From Actinomycetes bacterium (GTDB lineage: Bacteria; Actinomycetota; Acidimicrobiia; Acidimicrobiales; Acidimicrobilacustridaceae): 64,000 nt of DNA. Positions 1 to 9,216 of the stretch are shown here, piece after piece. The stretch covers positions 124,001-188,000 of the forward strand of contig JAKOVH010000016.1 in the NCBI GenBank assembly GCA_029782145.1, given 5' to 3'. A model generated the notes under the pieces. It was given only the letters and a program-made list of their open reading frames with translations. It was not told where the DNA came from and ran no database searches. Within the stretch, counting starts at the first letter, position 1. The number at the start of each line of letters is the position of its first letter. Made by a program: the position numbers and the translations under genes.

Positions 1-224
1 CCCATCCCGGGGACCAGGTCGTCGAGGGGCCCACCGGTCGGTTGCCACGCCGCCGGGCCGGGTCGGGTGGCGTCGCGCGTGCCCGGCCACGGCTCGACCG
101 GCGCCGGCGGGGCCCAGCGGAGCTCGCCGACGGGTGGGGCGGCGAACGGGATGCCGAGGAACGCCGAGCAGCCGTCGGCCTCGATCCCCCGTACGACGCC
201 CGCCATGGTGGTGGCGGTGGCCAT
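1..224 (-). CDS. carboxylesterase type B family protein, N-terminal part, cut by window edge
   Basis: The reverse strand is open from an ATG at 224 to the window edge. It encodes about 74 residues beginning [18 protein letters not shown]. The run [16 protein letters not shown] followed by PWPGTRDA is the usual N-terminus of type B carboxylesterases/lipases (G-I-P-[YF]-A-x-P-P-x-G-x-x-R, then W-x-G-x-RDA). These enzymes hydrolyse carboxylic esters with a Ser-Glu-His triad, but the catalytic residues lie beyond the edge. ATG 224 is preferred over the in-frame ATG at 206 because a GAGG lies just upstream of it. The gene is divergent from the VOC gene at 423. Confidence 0.8.
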   Translation of the reverse strand, partial: MATATTMAGVVRGIEADGCSAFLGIPFAAPPVGELRWAPPAPVEPWPGTRDATRPGPAAWQPTGGPLDDLVPGM

Positions 225-278
225 GGCCTCAGCCAACCACACCCGACGGCCGACTCGCTCCTCGCGGCCGGCTCCCCT

Positions 279-334
279 CCCGTTCTGGTGGAGATCTACG
301 ACCACATGCGCACCCAGATCTCCACCAGAACGGG
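279..334. repeat. long perfect inverted repeat in a divergent promoter region
   Basis: Arms 279-297 and 316-334 are perfect inverted copies of 19 bases around an 18-base loop. The core of each arm reads GTTCTGGTGGAGATCT or its complement. It lies between the starts of the divergent carboxylesterase (224) and VOC (423) genes, where a terminator would make little sense. It could be a regulatory cruciform or operator, an RNA hairpin in the VOC leader, or one copy of a dispersed palindromic repeat. No second copy was noticed in this window. Confidence 0.75.
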
Positions 335-422
335 GCCGGGGGAGGGGGAGGGGAGCGGTAGGGGGCCGGGCCGGGGCGGAGGGGCCGCTGTCGCCGGCGC
401 GGCGTTCGCGTAGCGTCGGGCC

Positions 423-1343
423 ATGGCCATCGGGGGGCAGCGGATCTACCACGTGAACACCAACTGCGCCGACCTCGGTCGGTCGCTCCCGTTCTACGAG
501 GCGCTCGGGCTGCGGAGGGTCGTGCGCACCGTGCCGAGCCGGCCCCAGCCCGGCGACGCCTTCGGCCTCGAGCAGGTGGCGTGGGACGCGTGGATGCTGC
601 AGTCCGACGACGGCCTCGACGGGCTCGCGCTCGACCTGCTGCAGTGGACGGTCCCGGCGCCCACCGGTGCGCCGCCGCCCACCGTGGCGGTGCCTGGGCT
701 CAACCGGCTCTGCCTCACCACGCCCACCCTCGACGGCACGGTGGAGGCGGCGCTGGCGTCCGGGGGTTCGCTGCTCGGCGGCCCGGTGGACGCCCACGCG
801 GGCGGCGGGCCCCGCACCGCCATCGTGCGCGACCCCGACGGCACACCGGTGCAGCTGCTCGAGGGCTCCTCGACGTCGATCGCCCAGGTCGTCGTGAACT
901 GCACCGACCTCGATCGTTCGCTGGCGTACTACCGCGACGTGATGAGCCTGCAGCTCGCCGGCGAGCCGCGCACCGTCGACCAGCCGGGCGTGCTGCACGG
1001 GCTCGACCACGACGCCACCGTGAAGGTCGCCCGGCTGGCCGATCCCGGTTCGGCCTTCGCGGTCGCCCTCGTCGAGTGGCTGCACCCGGCGGTCGACCGC
1101 ACCTCGGCCCGGGTGCGCGCCGCCAACGAGCTTGGCCTGTTCCGCATGGCGTGGAGCACCGACGACTGCGCCCGCGACGAGGCCGTGGTGCGCGCCGCCG
1201 GGTCGGTGCCCTTCGCCCCGACCGCCACCCTGTCCGTCGGCGACGACCTGCCCCTGCTGCTGGTGCTGTTCTGGCCCGGCCCCGACGGCGAGTGCCTCGA
1301 GCTCATCCAGACCACCGATCGCACGGGGGTGCTCCCGGCATGA
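423..1343 (+). CDS. two-domain VOC (glyoxalase/dioxygenase superfamily) protein
   Basis: 306 residues forming two tandem vicinal-oxygen-chelate modules. The first starts at [23 protein letters not shown] (about residues 7-150) and the second at [21 protein letters not shown] (about 155-300). Each has the N-terminal beta strand and x-SLxFY pattern of the family, and the first ends in the usual VQLLEG strand. Members are metal-dependent dioxygenases, lyases or isomerases. The real substrate cannot be read from sequence. Its TGA overlaps the ATG of the amidase by four bases (ATGA), so the two are translationally coupled and probably act on one compound. Confidence 0.8.
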   Translation: MAIGGQRIYHVNTNCADLGRSLPFYEALGLRRVVRTVPSRPQPGDAFGLEQVAWDAWMLQSDDGLDGLALDLLQWTVPAPTGAPPPTVAVPGLNRLCLTTPTLDGTVEAALASGGSLLGGPVDAHAGGGPRTAIVRDPDGTPVQLLEGSSTSIAQVVVNCTDLDRSLAYYRDVMSLQLAGEPRTVDQPGVLHGLDHDATVKVARLADPGSAFAVALVEWLHPAVDRTSARVRAANELGLFRMAWSTDDCARDEAVVRAAGSVPFAPTATLSVGDDLPLLLVLFWPGPDGECLELIQTTDRTGVLPA

Positions 1344-2779
1344 CCATCGACGACGCCATCCTCCGCCTCGACGCGCTCGCCCAGGCCGCGCTGGTGGCCT
1401 CCGGCGACGTGTCGCCGGCCGAGCTGGTGGAGCTCGCCATCGCCCGCATCGAGCGCCTCGACCCGCAGCTCGGCGTGCTGGTCAGCGAGCGCTTCGAGCG
1501 GGCCCGGGCCGAAGCCGCCGGCCCGTTGCCCGACGGGCCGTTCCGAGGCGTCCCGTTCCTGTTGAAAGACGCGGTGCAGCACTCCGAGGGCGACCGCTAC
1601 CAGCACGGCACGGCGCTGCTGCGCGACCACCCCTGGGTGTCCCAGGCCGACACCGGCCTGGCCCGCCGCTACCGCCTCGCCGGGTTCGTGCAGCTCGGGC
1701 GCACCAAGGTGCCGGAGCTCACCATGTCGCCCACCACCGAGCCCCTGGCCTTCGGGCCGGCCCGCAACCCGTGGGACCTCACCCGCTCCCCGGGCGGCTC
1801 CAGCGGCGGGTCGGCCGCCGCGGTGGCGGCGGGGCTGGTGCCGGTCGCCCACGCCAACGACATGGGCGGCTCGATCCGCATCCCCGCCTCGTGCTGCGGG
1901 CTGGTGGGGCTCAAGCCCAGCCGGGCCCGCACCACCCTGGCGCCGCTGTGGGGCCAGTTCTGGGGGCCGCTCACCCACGAGCACGTCGTGACCCGCACCG
2001 TGCGCGACTCGGCCGCGGTGCTCGACGCCACCGCCGGCCCCGAGCCGGGCGACCTGTACGAGGCCCCGCCCCCGTCGCGCCCGTGGCTCGACGAGGTCGC
2101 CGAGCAGGAGGTGCCCCGCCTCCGCGTCGGGCTCCTGCGGGAGGCCCCGAGCGGCCTCCCCGTCGACCCGCAGTGCAGCGCCGCCGCATCGGCCGCGGCC
2201 CAGCTCCTCGAGGAGCTCGGGCACACCGTCGAGCCCCTCGACGCCGCCTCGCTGCACGACGACCACGGTCCGGCGTCGCTCGGGGCGGTGATCGCCGCCG
2301 CCGTCGCACGCGACATCGGCCAGTGGGAGCAGCGGGTCGGCGCCGAGGCCACCGACCTCGAGCCGCTCACCGCCATGTCGCTGGCGTGGGGCCGAGCCAT
2401 GACGGCACCCGAGCACGTGGAGCACCTCGACGTCCTCGCCCGTTGGAGCCGTCGCATCGCCACCGCCACCGGCGGGTTCGACCTGGTGCTGTCCCCGACC
2501 ATGGCCGTGCTGCCGCCGCCGCTCGGCCGCCTCTCCGGCGACCACCCGATCGAGGAGACGGCCGAGGGGTGGTCGGCGATGGCCGCCTTCGGCATCCCGT
2601 TCGACGTGTCGGGCCAGCCCGCCATCAGCCTGCCGCTGCACCGCTCGACCGAGGGCCTCCCCGTCGGGGTGCAGCTCGCCGCCGCCTACGGGCGCGAGGA
2701 CCTGCTGCTTCGCGTCGCCGGGCAGGTCGAGCGGGCCCGGCCGTGGGCCGACCGCTGGCCCGACATCGCCCTGCGCTGA
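1340..2779 (+). CDS. amidase signature family hydrolase
   Basis: 479 residues, normal for the family. The amidase signature Ser-cisSer-Lys system is visible: Lys at FLLKDAVQ (about residue 76), the glycine/serine-rich [16 protein letters not shown] (about 150-165), and the nucleophile in [11 protein letters not shown] (about 178). Such enzymes hydrolyse amides or aryl amides. The FxxxPFLLKD start of the core and the late [13 protein letters not shown] block are also typical. The start overlaps the VOC stop by four bases. A C-terminal [23 protein letters not shown] segment is a complete family ending, so the gene is intact. Confidence 0.88.
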   Translation: MTIDDAILRLDALAQAALVASGDVSPAELVELAIARIERLDPQLGVLVSERFERARAEAAGPLPDGPFRGVPFLLKDAVQHSEGDRYQHGTALLRDHPWVSQADTGLARRYRLAGFVQLGRTKVPELTMSPTTEPLAFGPARNPWDLTRSPGGSSGGSAAAVAAGLVPVAHANDMGGSIRIPASCCGLVGLKPSRARTTLAPLWGQFWGPLTHEHVVTRTVRDSAAVLDATAGPEPGDLYEAPPPSRPWLDEVAEQEVPRLRVGLLREAPSGLPVDPQCSAAASAAAQLLEELGHTVEPLDAASLHDDHGPASLGAVIAAAVARDIGQWEQRVGAEATDLEPLTAMSLAWGRAMTAPEHVEHLDVLARWSRRIATATGGFDLVLSPTMAVLPPPLGRLSGDHPIEETAEGWSAMAAFGIPFDVSGQPAISLPLHRSTEGLPVGVQLAAAYGREDLLLRVAGQVERARPWADRWPDIALR

Positions 2780-2940
2780 ACGAGCGCGTCTCCCGCCGAG
2801 CGGCCGGCTCGCCGGCACGCCCCGGCACGCCCAGGCACGGGCGACGGTGCCAGCGATGGCAGCCGTCGCAGCGCCCGCTGTACCGTCGGCGCGCACGGGG
2901 TCGGGGGAGCGCCGACGTGAGACGAGGGGACCATCCGCCG

Positions 2941-4209
2941 ATGAGCGACACCACCGCACCAGCCGTCGACGACATCGACCTGTCCGACATCGAGTTCTGG
3001 GCCAAGCCGTGGGCCGAGCGCGACGCCGCGTTCGCCACCCTGCGGCGTGAGCGGCCGATCGCCTTCTTCGACGAGCCGGAGATGCCGCCGTTCCCCAAGG
3101 GCCCCGGCTACTACGCCATCACCCGCCACGCCGACGTCCTCGCCATCAGCCGCCAGCCCGAGATCTACTCGTCGGCCCAGGGCGCGGTGTCGATCCTCGA
3201 CATGCCGGCCGAGATGAACGAGTACTTCGGCTCCATGATCTCGATGGACGATCCCCGCCACGCCCGGCTGCGGCGCATCGTGTCGGGCACGTTCACCCCG
3301 CGGATGCTCAACAAGGTGCTCGACGACGTCGCCGAGACGGCCCGGGCCGTGGTCGAAGGCGTCCGCGACCGCGACGTCATCGACTTCGTCGCCGAGGTGT
3401 CGAGCCCGTTCCCCCTCATCGTGGTGTGCGACATGATGGGCATCCCCGCCAGCGAGCGGCAGATGGTGCTCGAGCAGTCGAACATCATCCTCTCCGGCGG
3501 CGACCCCGAGTTCATCCCCGAGGGCACCGATCCGGTCACCGCCTTCCTCGGCGCCGGCGCCCTGCTCGTCGAGCTCATGAACGAGCTGCGGGCCCAACGC
3601 CTCGCTGAGCCGACCAACGACCTCACCTCCGCGCTGGTCAACACGGCCGTCGACGGCGAGCAGCTCACGGCCGAGGAGCTGGCCTCGTTCTTCATCCTGC
3701 TGTCGGTGGCGGGGCACGAGACCACCCGCACCGCCCTGAGCCACGGGCTGACGCTGGTGGGCCAGAACCCCGATCAGCGGGCCATCTGGGCCGCCGACGT
3801 CGAGGGCGTCACGCCCACCGCGGTCGAGGAGATCGTGCGCTTCGCCTCGCCGGTGGTGTGGATGCGCCGCACCCTCACCCGCGACGCCGAGCTGTCGGGC
3901 ACCCAGCTGCACGAGGGCGACAAGGTCCTGCTGTTCTACGGCTCGGCCAACCGCGACGAGGACGTCTTCACCGACCCCGACCGCTTCGACGTCCTGCGCG
4001 ACCCCAACCCGCACGTCGGCTTCGGCGGGCCGGGCCCGCACTTCTGCCTGGGGGCCCACCTCGCCCGGCGCGAGATCGCGCTGCTGTTCCGGGAGCTGTT
4101 CCGCCAGGTGCCCGACTTCGAGCTGGCTGGTCCACCCGAGCAGCTGCGGTCGAGCTTCATCAACGGCATCAAGCACCTGCCGGTGCGGCTGAACGCCAGC
4201 GGCTCGTGA
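2941..4209 (+). CDS. cytochrome P450
   Basis: 422 residues, a soluble bacterial class I P450. The oxygen-binding I-helix motif AGHETTR is at about residue 257, the K-helix ExxR is in VEEIVRFASPVVWMRR, and the heme loop FGGPGPHFCLGAHLAR puts the cysteine thiolate near residue 369. It would hydroxylate a hydrophobic substrate using electrons from a ferredoxin. None is encoded beside this copy, though one occurs at 16.0 kb. The following gene starts in the stop codon (TGATG), so the P450 and the CMD-like protein are coupled. The ATG at 2941 matches the usual short N-terminus before the FWAKPWAERDAAFATLR region. Confidence 0.93.
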   Translation: MSDTTAPAVDDIDLSDIEFWAKPWAERDAAFATLRRERPIAFFDEPEMPPFPKGPGYYAITRHADVLAISRQPEIYSSAQGAVSILDMPAEMNEYFGSMISMDDPRHARLRRIVSGTFTPRMLNKVLDDVAETARAVVEGVRDRDVIDFVAEVSSPFPLIVVCDMMGIPASERQMVLEQSNIILSGGDPEFIPEGTDPVTAFLGAGALLVELMNELRAQRLAEPTNDLTSALVNTAVDGEQLTAEELASFFILLSVAGHETTRTALSHGLTLVGQNPDQRAIWAADVEGVTPTAVEEIVRFASPVVWMRRTLTRDAELSGTQLHEGDKVLLFYGSANRDEDVFTDPDRFDVLRDPNPHVGFGGPGPHFCLGAHLARREIALLFRELFRQVPDFELAGPPEQLRSSFINGIKHLPVRLNASGS

Positions 4210-5186
4210 TGTCGGGCTGGGGCGCGGCGGTCACCGGCGACCCGCGAGCCACCCACGCCCCGGAGGTGCTCGCCGCGTTGCAGCAGGCGTGCGGCGCGGT
4301 GCGTGCCGCCTCTGATCCGGCGCTGCTCGAGCTGGCCCGCCTGCGCCTCGCCGACCTGCTCGGGGCGACCGACGAGGCCGGGGCACGCCCGTGGGGCGAG
4401 CCGGCGCCCGAGGCCGTCGCCGAGCTCGGCTCGTGGCCCACCGCGCCGGCCTTCGACGACCGGACCCGGGCTGCCCTCGCTCTCACCGAGCAGTTCGCCG
4501 TCGACGTCACCGGGGTGGCGCCCGGTCCGCTGGCCCCCGCCGCGGCGGCGCTCGAGGGCGGCGTGCTGGCGTTCGCCCAGGGCCTGTACCTGCTCGACGT
4601 GGGTCTCCGGGCGGAGGTCGCGCTGGGCGGGCTGTTCGACGTGCCGGTGCCGTCCACCGGTTGGGCGTGGGCCGACGACGGTGGCGCAGGCCAGTCGGGC
4701 GGTGCGCCGGCCGATCCCATGGCGGCCATCGACGCCTTGCTGCGGGCGACGGCGCGGCTCGACGCCCTCGACCCGGTGCTGCGCGAGCTGGTGCGCCTGC
4801 GGGGGGCCCGACACCACCAGTGCCGCCGCTGCCAGTCGGTGCGCAACGTGGCCGCCCTCGCCGCCGGCGCCGGCGACGAGCTGCTCGACGCCGCCGACCC
4901 GGCCGCCGTCGCCGACCTGCCTCCGGCCACGCGGGCTGCCCTGCGCCTGACCGACGCCGTGCTGGTCGGCCGGCCCTCCCTGCCCGACGAGCTGGTGGCC
5001 GAGGTGCGCGCCGCCCTGTCGCCCGCCGAGGCGGTGGAGCTGGTGTGCTACCTGGTGCGCAACGCCGCCAACAAGCTCTCGGTGGCCTTCGCCGCCGACG
5101 CCGCCGTCGTGGAGGGCGGTGTCGAGTACCAGCTCATCGACGCCGACGGCGAGACCGTCACCGTCGACGGGCCGCCGGCGCGCTGA
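4209..5186 (+). CDS. carboxymuconolactone decarboxylase / AhpD-like family protein
   Basis: 325 residues. The region around residue 200, LVRLRGARHHQCRRCQSVR, has the CxxC within a helix that marks the CMD/AhpD fold. A second helix set starts LRLTDAVLVGRPSLPDELV. Family members are gamma-carboxymuconolactone decarboxylases or peroxidase-type disulfide reductases. Here the two-cysteine motif favours an AhpD-like redox or peroxide role rather than decarboxylation. The ATG overlaps the P450 TGA. A plausible job is handling peroxides or products of the P450 reaction, but this is inference. The protein is longer than single-domain CMD proteins. Confidence 0.7.
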   Translation: MSGWGAAVTGDPRATHAPEVLAALQQACGAVRAASDPALLELARLRLADLLGATDEAGARPWGEPAPEAVAELGSWPTAPAFDDRTRAALALTEQFAVDVTGVAPGPLAPAAAALEGGVLAFAQGLYLLDVGLRAEVALGGLFDVPVPSTGWAWADDGGAGQSGGAPADPMAAIDALLRATARLDALDPVLRELVRLRGARHHQCRRCQSVRNVAALAAGAGDELLDAADPAAVADLPPATRAALRLTDAVLVGRPSLPDELVAEVRAALSPAEAVELVCYLVRNAANKLSVAFAADAAVVEGGVEYQLIDADGETVTVDGPPAR

Positions 5187-5195
5187 GGCGGTTGG

Positions 5196-6368
5196 TCAGG
5201 CGGCCTCAGCCGGGGCCGGCCCGGCCTGCGGGGCGGTGCGGGCCGCCGCCTCGCGGTAGGTGAGCCACCGGCCCTCGTCGAAGTCGTAGAGGCGGCACTG
5301 GCGGGTGTTGGCCACGAAGTCACGGAAGCGCAGCGGCTCGTCGTGGATCGTGCCGGGGAAGGCCTCCTCGATGGCGGCGGTGGCCAGCTCGAGGTTGTAC
5401 ATGGGGATGCGCATGTCGACGTGGTGGGGCACGTGGACCATGATCCAGTGCACGAAGAAGTTCAGGCCGAAGCGGGCCCGCAGCACGGTGGTGCCCTCCA
5501 TCTGGCCCTTCCACTTGGTCCACTCGCGGCGCTTCCACCAGCGGATGCCGGGCTGCACGTGGTGCACGTGCACGAACGAGCCGATCACGAACGAGAACGC
5601 CAGGAACGGCACCACCAGGACCTTCACCACCATCCACAGCGCCCCGAGCACCGTGCCGTAGGTGGCCCAACCCGCCGCGGCGAGGGCGGCGGAGGCCACC
5701 GCCACGAAGCTCCACACCAGGATGCGGTCGCGGCGGATGGCGGCGGCCCAGCGGGCGGGCGGGGCGCCGACGATCATCTTGTGCCACCACACCTCGCGCA
5801 GGTAGTAGAGGCCGGCGCCGTACCACGACCACTCGACGCGATGGCGCAGCTTGCCGAGGCGGGACATGGCGGCGTACTGCTCGGGCGTGTAGGGGTGCCA
5901 CACGAAGTCGAAGCCCTGCCGGACGGTGTAGCCGTGGTGGATGCGGTTGTGCCCGAGCACCCAGCCCTCGTAGACGTGCCACGACGGGAGCATGGCGACG
6001 GTGCCGACCCACCGGTTGAGCCGCTTCGACGCGAACAGCGACCCGTGGGCGGCGTCGTGGCCGACGATGAACAGCCCCGAGACGACCAGCGCCGACAGCA
6101 ACCAGAGGCCGAGTACGGCGAGGGGGTTGTCGAAGGCGATCAGCCCGGCGACGACCAGGCCGTAGATGACCAGGTCGCGGCCGAAGTAGGCGAGGCCCTT
6201 CCAGGTGGGGTTCTCGTAGGCCTCGGGCGGGATGACGTCGAGGACCGGCTTGAGCGATCCCGTGCGGTCGGTGGTCTCGTCGGCGAGCGACGAGACGGAG
6301 CCGTCGACGAGCGCGGGGGCGTCGGCGGCGTCGGCGGGGGTGGGGGATGCGGGGGGCACGCCCCGCAC
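5196..6368 (-). CDS. membrane fatty acid desaturase
   Basis: 390 residues with the three histidine boxes of di-iron acyl desaturases: HDAAH (about 104-108), HNRIHH (about 140-145) and HVPHH (about 312-316), plus HVHH near 267. Hydrophobic segments at about 65-100 and 215-265 form the membrane helices. The enzyme inserts a double bond in acyl chains using an electron donor. The GTG at 6368 lies one base from an 18-base palindrome (6370-6387), so transcript and operator nearly coincide with the start. A GTG three codons downstream (6359) is an alternative start. Confidence 0.88.
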   Translation of the reverse strand: MRGVPPASPTPADAADAPALVDGSVSSLADETTDRTGSLKPVLDVIPPEAYENPTWKGLAYFGRDLVIYGLVVAGLIAFDNPLAVLGLWLLSALVVSGLFIVGHDAAHGSLFASKRLNRWVGTVAMLPSWHVYEGWVLGHNRIHHGYTVRQGFDFVWHPYTPEQYAAMSRLGKLRHRVEWSWYGAGLYYLREVWWHKMIVGAPPARWAAAIRRDRILVWSFVAVASAALAAAGWATYGTVLGALWMVVKVLVVPFLAFSFVIGSFVHVHHVQPGIRWWKRREWTKWKGQMEGTTVLRARFGLNFFVHWIMVHVPHHVDMRIPMYNLELATAAIEEAFPGTIHDEPLRFRDFVANTRQCRLYDFDEGRWLTYREAAARTAPQAGPAPAEAA

Positions 6369-6369
6369 T

Positions 6370-6387
6370 CTACCGACTGGTCGGTAG
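6370..6387. promoter_or_regulatory. TetR-type operator palindrome at the desaturase start
   Basis: CTACCGAC-TG-GTCGGTAG has perfect 8-base arms around two central bases and resembles TetR-family operators of the TACCGACNNGTCGGTA type. It sits directly before the desaturase GTG at 6368, where a bound repressor would block a leaderless or very short-leader transcript. No TetR gene is adjacent. The only one in the window (12.8 kb) is associated with a different motif, so the cognate regulator is probably elsewhere. Confidence 0.6.
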
Positions 6388-6418
6388 GCGGACCAGGAGC
6401 CCCTCGTACCAATCGGGC

Positions 6419-7606
6419 CTAGCCGGCGAGGTCGTCGGGCACAGGGTGGGGGCCCGCCAGCTCGGCCGCGGTGAGGGGCCGCACGGCCGTGTCGACGGTG
6501 GCGGGCGGCGCCAGGGGCGCGGCCGGCGCCACCCCGTGGTCGGACAGCTTGCGGGTGGTGACGAGCACCCGGCTCTCGAGCGACCCCACCGCGTCGTTGT
6601 AGGTGCGGGCGGCCCGGTCGATGGCGCCGCCCACCTTGGCCAGGTGCTCGGCGAAGGTGCCGATGCGCTGGTGCAGCTCACGCCCGAGTCGGGCCACCTC
6701 GGCCGAGCTCTCGGCCAGCCGTTCCTGGCGCCAGCCGAAGGCCACCGCCCGCAGCAGGGCGATGAGGGTGGCGGGCGTGGCCAGGAACACGCCTCGACCG
6801 ACGGCGTCGTCGAACAGCGTGGGGCGAGCCTCGAAGGCCGCCGAGAGGAAGGCGTCGCCGGGCACGAACATGACCACGAAGTCGATCGAGCCGTCGACGT
6901 AGCGGCTGTAGTCGCGGCTGCGGAGCGCCTCGACGTGGGCGAGCACGGCGCGGGCGTGGGCGTCGAGCAGGCGCCGCTCGAGGTCGGGGTCGTCGGCCTC
7001 GACGGCCTGCAGGTACGCCTGCATCGGGACCTTGGCGTCGACCACCACCGCCTTGGCCTGGGGCAGGCGCACCACGACGTCGGGGCGCAGGGTGCCCTCG
7101 TCGCCCGTGACGGTGGCCTGGGTGACGAAGTCGCAGTGCTCGACCAGCCCGGCGAGCTCGACCACGCGGCGCAGCTGCAGCTCGCCCCACGAGCCGCGGG
7201 CCCGGGTGTCCTTCATGGCGGTGGCCAGCACCTTCGTCTCCCCGTGGAGGGTCTCGGTGGTGGTGCGCAGCTGGCCGATCATCTCCCGCAGTTGCGACGT
7301 CTCGGCGGCGCGCTGCCGGTCGAGGGCCACCAGCGCCTGCTGGAGGCCGCCCAGCCGCTCGTCGATGGGGCGCACCAGGCCCTCGACGGCGCGCTCGCGG
7401 GCGCGCGCCTCGCGCTCGGTGGCGTCCTCCAGGGCACCGAAGCGGGTGGTGGCCAGCTGGAGGAACTGCTCGTTGCTGGCGGCGAGGGCCTGCGACGACA
7501 GGGCGCGGAACTCCGCCGCCTGGTGGCGCCGGAGCAGCGACGTGCCCAACGCCCCCAGGGCGGCGCCCACGACCACGCCGAGCACGGTTGCCAGAGCGAT
7601 GACCAT
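6419..7606 (-). CDS. rmuC: RmuC-family DNA recombination protein
   Basis: 395 residues: one N-terminal transmembrane helix (VIALATVLGVVVGAALGAL), a predicted coiled coil to about residue 110, then the RmuC domain. It has GSWGELQLRRVVELAGLV, the nuclease-like VVVDAKVPM and the late FLATPATLIALLRAVAFGWRQE. RmuC proteins limit inversions and recombination at short inverted repeats and have a PD-(D/E)XK-like fold. The ATG at 7606 precedes the membrane helix directly. A longer frame to 7684 only adds arginine/proline-rich residues and was not used. It is separated from the desaturase stop region by about 30 bases. Confidence 0.85.
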   Translation of the reverse strand: MVIALATVLGVVVGAALGALGTSLLRRHQAAEFRALSSQALAASNEQFLQLATTRFGALEDATEREARARERAVEGLVRPIDERLGGLQQALVALDRQRAAETSQLREMIGQLRTTTETLHGETKVLATAMKDTRARGSWGELQLRRVVELAGLVEHCDFVTQATVTGDEGTLRPDVVVRLPQAKAVVVDAKVPMQAYLQAVEADDPDLERRLLDAHARAVLAHVEALRSRDYSRYVDGSIDFVVMFVPGDAFLSAAFEARPTLFDDAVGRGVFLATPATLIALLRAVAFGWRQERLAESSAEVARLGRELHQRIGTFAEHLAKVGGAIDRAARTYNDAVGSLESRVLVTTRKLSDHGVAPAAPLAPPATVDTAVRPLTAAELAGPHPVPDDLAG

Positions 7607-7736
7607 GGGACCGACCCTATGCAGGGGGTGCGACAGCGTCGGGGTGGTCCCACCCCTCGGCCGGCGTGTCTGCCACCATCTCACGGGTGGGCGACGCGAC
7701 GGATCTCCCGCCCCCGAGCCTCAGCGGAGCGAGTGC

Positions 7737-8216
7737 ATGACCCTCATCATCGTCCTCATCGTGATCGCCGTGGTGGTGGTCGTGGCCGCTCTGGTGCTCA
7801 ACCCGGTGCTGTTGAAGAAGGGCGACGCGGCGATCGAGGAGGCCCGGGCCCAGCTCGGCGGGCGCGACGAGGTGAGGCTCATCGAGCCCAAGGCCGTCGG
7901 CCACGGCTCCGAACCCGAGGAGGCCGGTGGTCTGCGGGGCCAGGGGGTGCTCGCCGTCAGCGACGACGCCCTGGTGTTCGTCACCTGGGCCCCGAAGAAG
8001 ACGTTCCTGCTCCCCCGCTCGTCGATCACCGGCGTCACCACCTCGGCGCCCGACGCCCGGGCGATGGACAAGGCCACGATCGAGGTGGCCTTCACGAGCG
8101 ACGAGGGCCCGGCCACCGTCTCGTTCCGGCTGCCCGAGGTGGCGCGCTGGCTCGACGTGCTCGGCTTCGACTGGGGGCCGGAGGGCCCGCCGACCTTCGA
8201 CGACGTCGAGGTCTGA
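7737..8216 (+). CDS. single-pass membrane protein of unknown function
   Basis: 159 residues. The N-terminus MTLIIVLIVIAVVVVVAALVL is a membrane anchor. The rest is a soluble domain rich in short beta strands (GVLAVSDDALVFVTWAPKKTFLLPRSSITGVTTS), a pattern reminiscent of bacterial PH-like or lipid-surface domains, but I cannot assign a family. A near-complete conserved-looking ending LDVLGFDWGPEGPP follows. It is divergent from rmuC (start-to-start about 130 bases). The function is not known. Confidence 0.65.
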   Translation: MTLIIVLIVIAVVVVVAALVLNPVLLKKGDAAIEEARAQLGGRDEVRLIEPKAVGHGSEPEEAGGLRGQGVLAVSDDALVFVTWAPKKTFLLPRSSITGVTTSAPDARAMDKATIEVAFTSDEGPATVSFRLPEVARWLDVLGFDWGPEGPPTFDDVEV

Positions 8217-8295
8217 CGTGCGGCGCCCGGTCGAGCGCCGGGGCCGTGGCAAGATCGAACACGGACGTCACATGAGAGTGGGGGGTTGATCGATC

Positions 8296-9201
8296 GTGTC
8301 GGGACTCTGTGAAGGGCGGGTGTGCATCGTCACCGGCGCCGGGCGCGGCATCGGGCGCGAGCACGCCCTGATGCTGGCGGCCGAGGGCGCCAAGGTCGTG
8401 GTGAACGACCTCGGCGGCTCGGCGTCGGGCGAGGGCACCGATGTCGGGCCGGCCCAGGAGGTCGTCGACGAGATCGTCGCCGCCGGGGGTGAGGCCGTCG
8501 CCAACACCGACGACATCAGCGACTGGGGCGGCGCCGAGAAGCTCGTGCAGCAGGCCGTCGACGCCTTCGGGCGCCTCGACGTGCTGGTGAACAACGCCGG
8601 CATCCTGCGCGACCGCATGCTCGCCAACATGACCGAGGCCGAGTGGGACGCCGTCATCAAGGTGCACCTGAAGGGCACCGCCGGGCCGTCGCACTTCGCC
8701 GCGGCCCACTGGCGCGACCGCTCCAAGGCGGGCGAGACCACCAACGGGCGCATCATCAACACCACCTCGCCGTCGGGCATCTACGGCAACGTGGGCCAGA
8801 CCAACTACGGCGCGGCCAAGGCCGGCATCGCCGCCTTCACGATCATCGCCGCCGACGAGCTGGGGCGCTACGGCGTCACCGTCAACGCCATCGCCCCCGC
8901 GGCCATGACCCGGCTCACCATCGGCCTGGCTGGCGGCGGAGAGCCGTCCGACGAGATGAAGGAGTCGCTGTCGCCGAAGTGGATCGCCCCGATCGTCACG
9001 TGGTTGGCGAGCGAGGAGTCCTCCGGCGTCACCGGGCGGGTGTTCGACGTGGCCGGCGACATGCTGGCGGTGTCCGAGGGGTGGCACCGCGGCCCGCAGG
9101 TCACGGGCTCGCAGGACCCCTCCGCCCTCGGACCGCTCGTCGAGCAGCTCATGTCGCAGGCCCGCCCCAACGCCGACATGTTCGGCGCCGACCGCACCTG
9201 A
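8296..9201 (+). CDS. SDR dehydrogenase resembling the 3-hydroxyacyl-CoA dehydrogenase part of MFE-2
   Basis: 301 residues starting at GTG. It has the Rossmann motif TGAGRGIG at about residues 14-21, the NNAG motif in VLVNNAGILRD, the catalytic Ser in NTTSPSGIYG and YxxxK in YGAAKAG. The NDLGG after the second strand and the insert with DVGPAQEVVDEI are typical of the D-3-hydroxyacyl-CoA dehydrogenase branch of peroxisomal multifunctional enzyme 2. A MaoC-type hydratase follows after 15 bases, so the pair probably performs hydration and dehydrogenation of a branched or bulky enoyl-CoA. Confidence 0.85.
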   Translation: MSGLCEGRVCIVTGAGRGIGREHALMLAAEGAKVVVNDLGGSASGEGTDVGPAQEVVDEIVAAGGEAVANTDDISDWGGAEKLVQQAVDAFGRLDVLVNNAGILRDRMLANMTEAEWDAVIKVHLKGTAGPSHFAAAHWRDRSKAGETTNGRIINTTSPSGIYGNVGQTNYGAAKAGIAAFTIIAADELGRYGVTVNAIAPAAMTRLTIGLAGGGEPSDEMKESLSPKWIAPIVTWLASEESSGVTGRVFDVAGDMLAVSEGWHRGPQVTGSQDPSALGPLVEQLMSQARPNADMFGADRT

Positions 9202-9216
9202 TCCGGAGGCGAGGCC

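Noticed and set aside
5343..6422. Plus-strand open frame of 359 residues opposite the desaturase
   Set aside because: The product is rich in Val/His/Gly/Asp low complexity, while the histidine boxes of the desaturase are on the minus strand.
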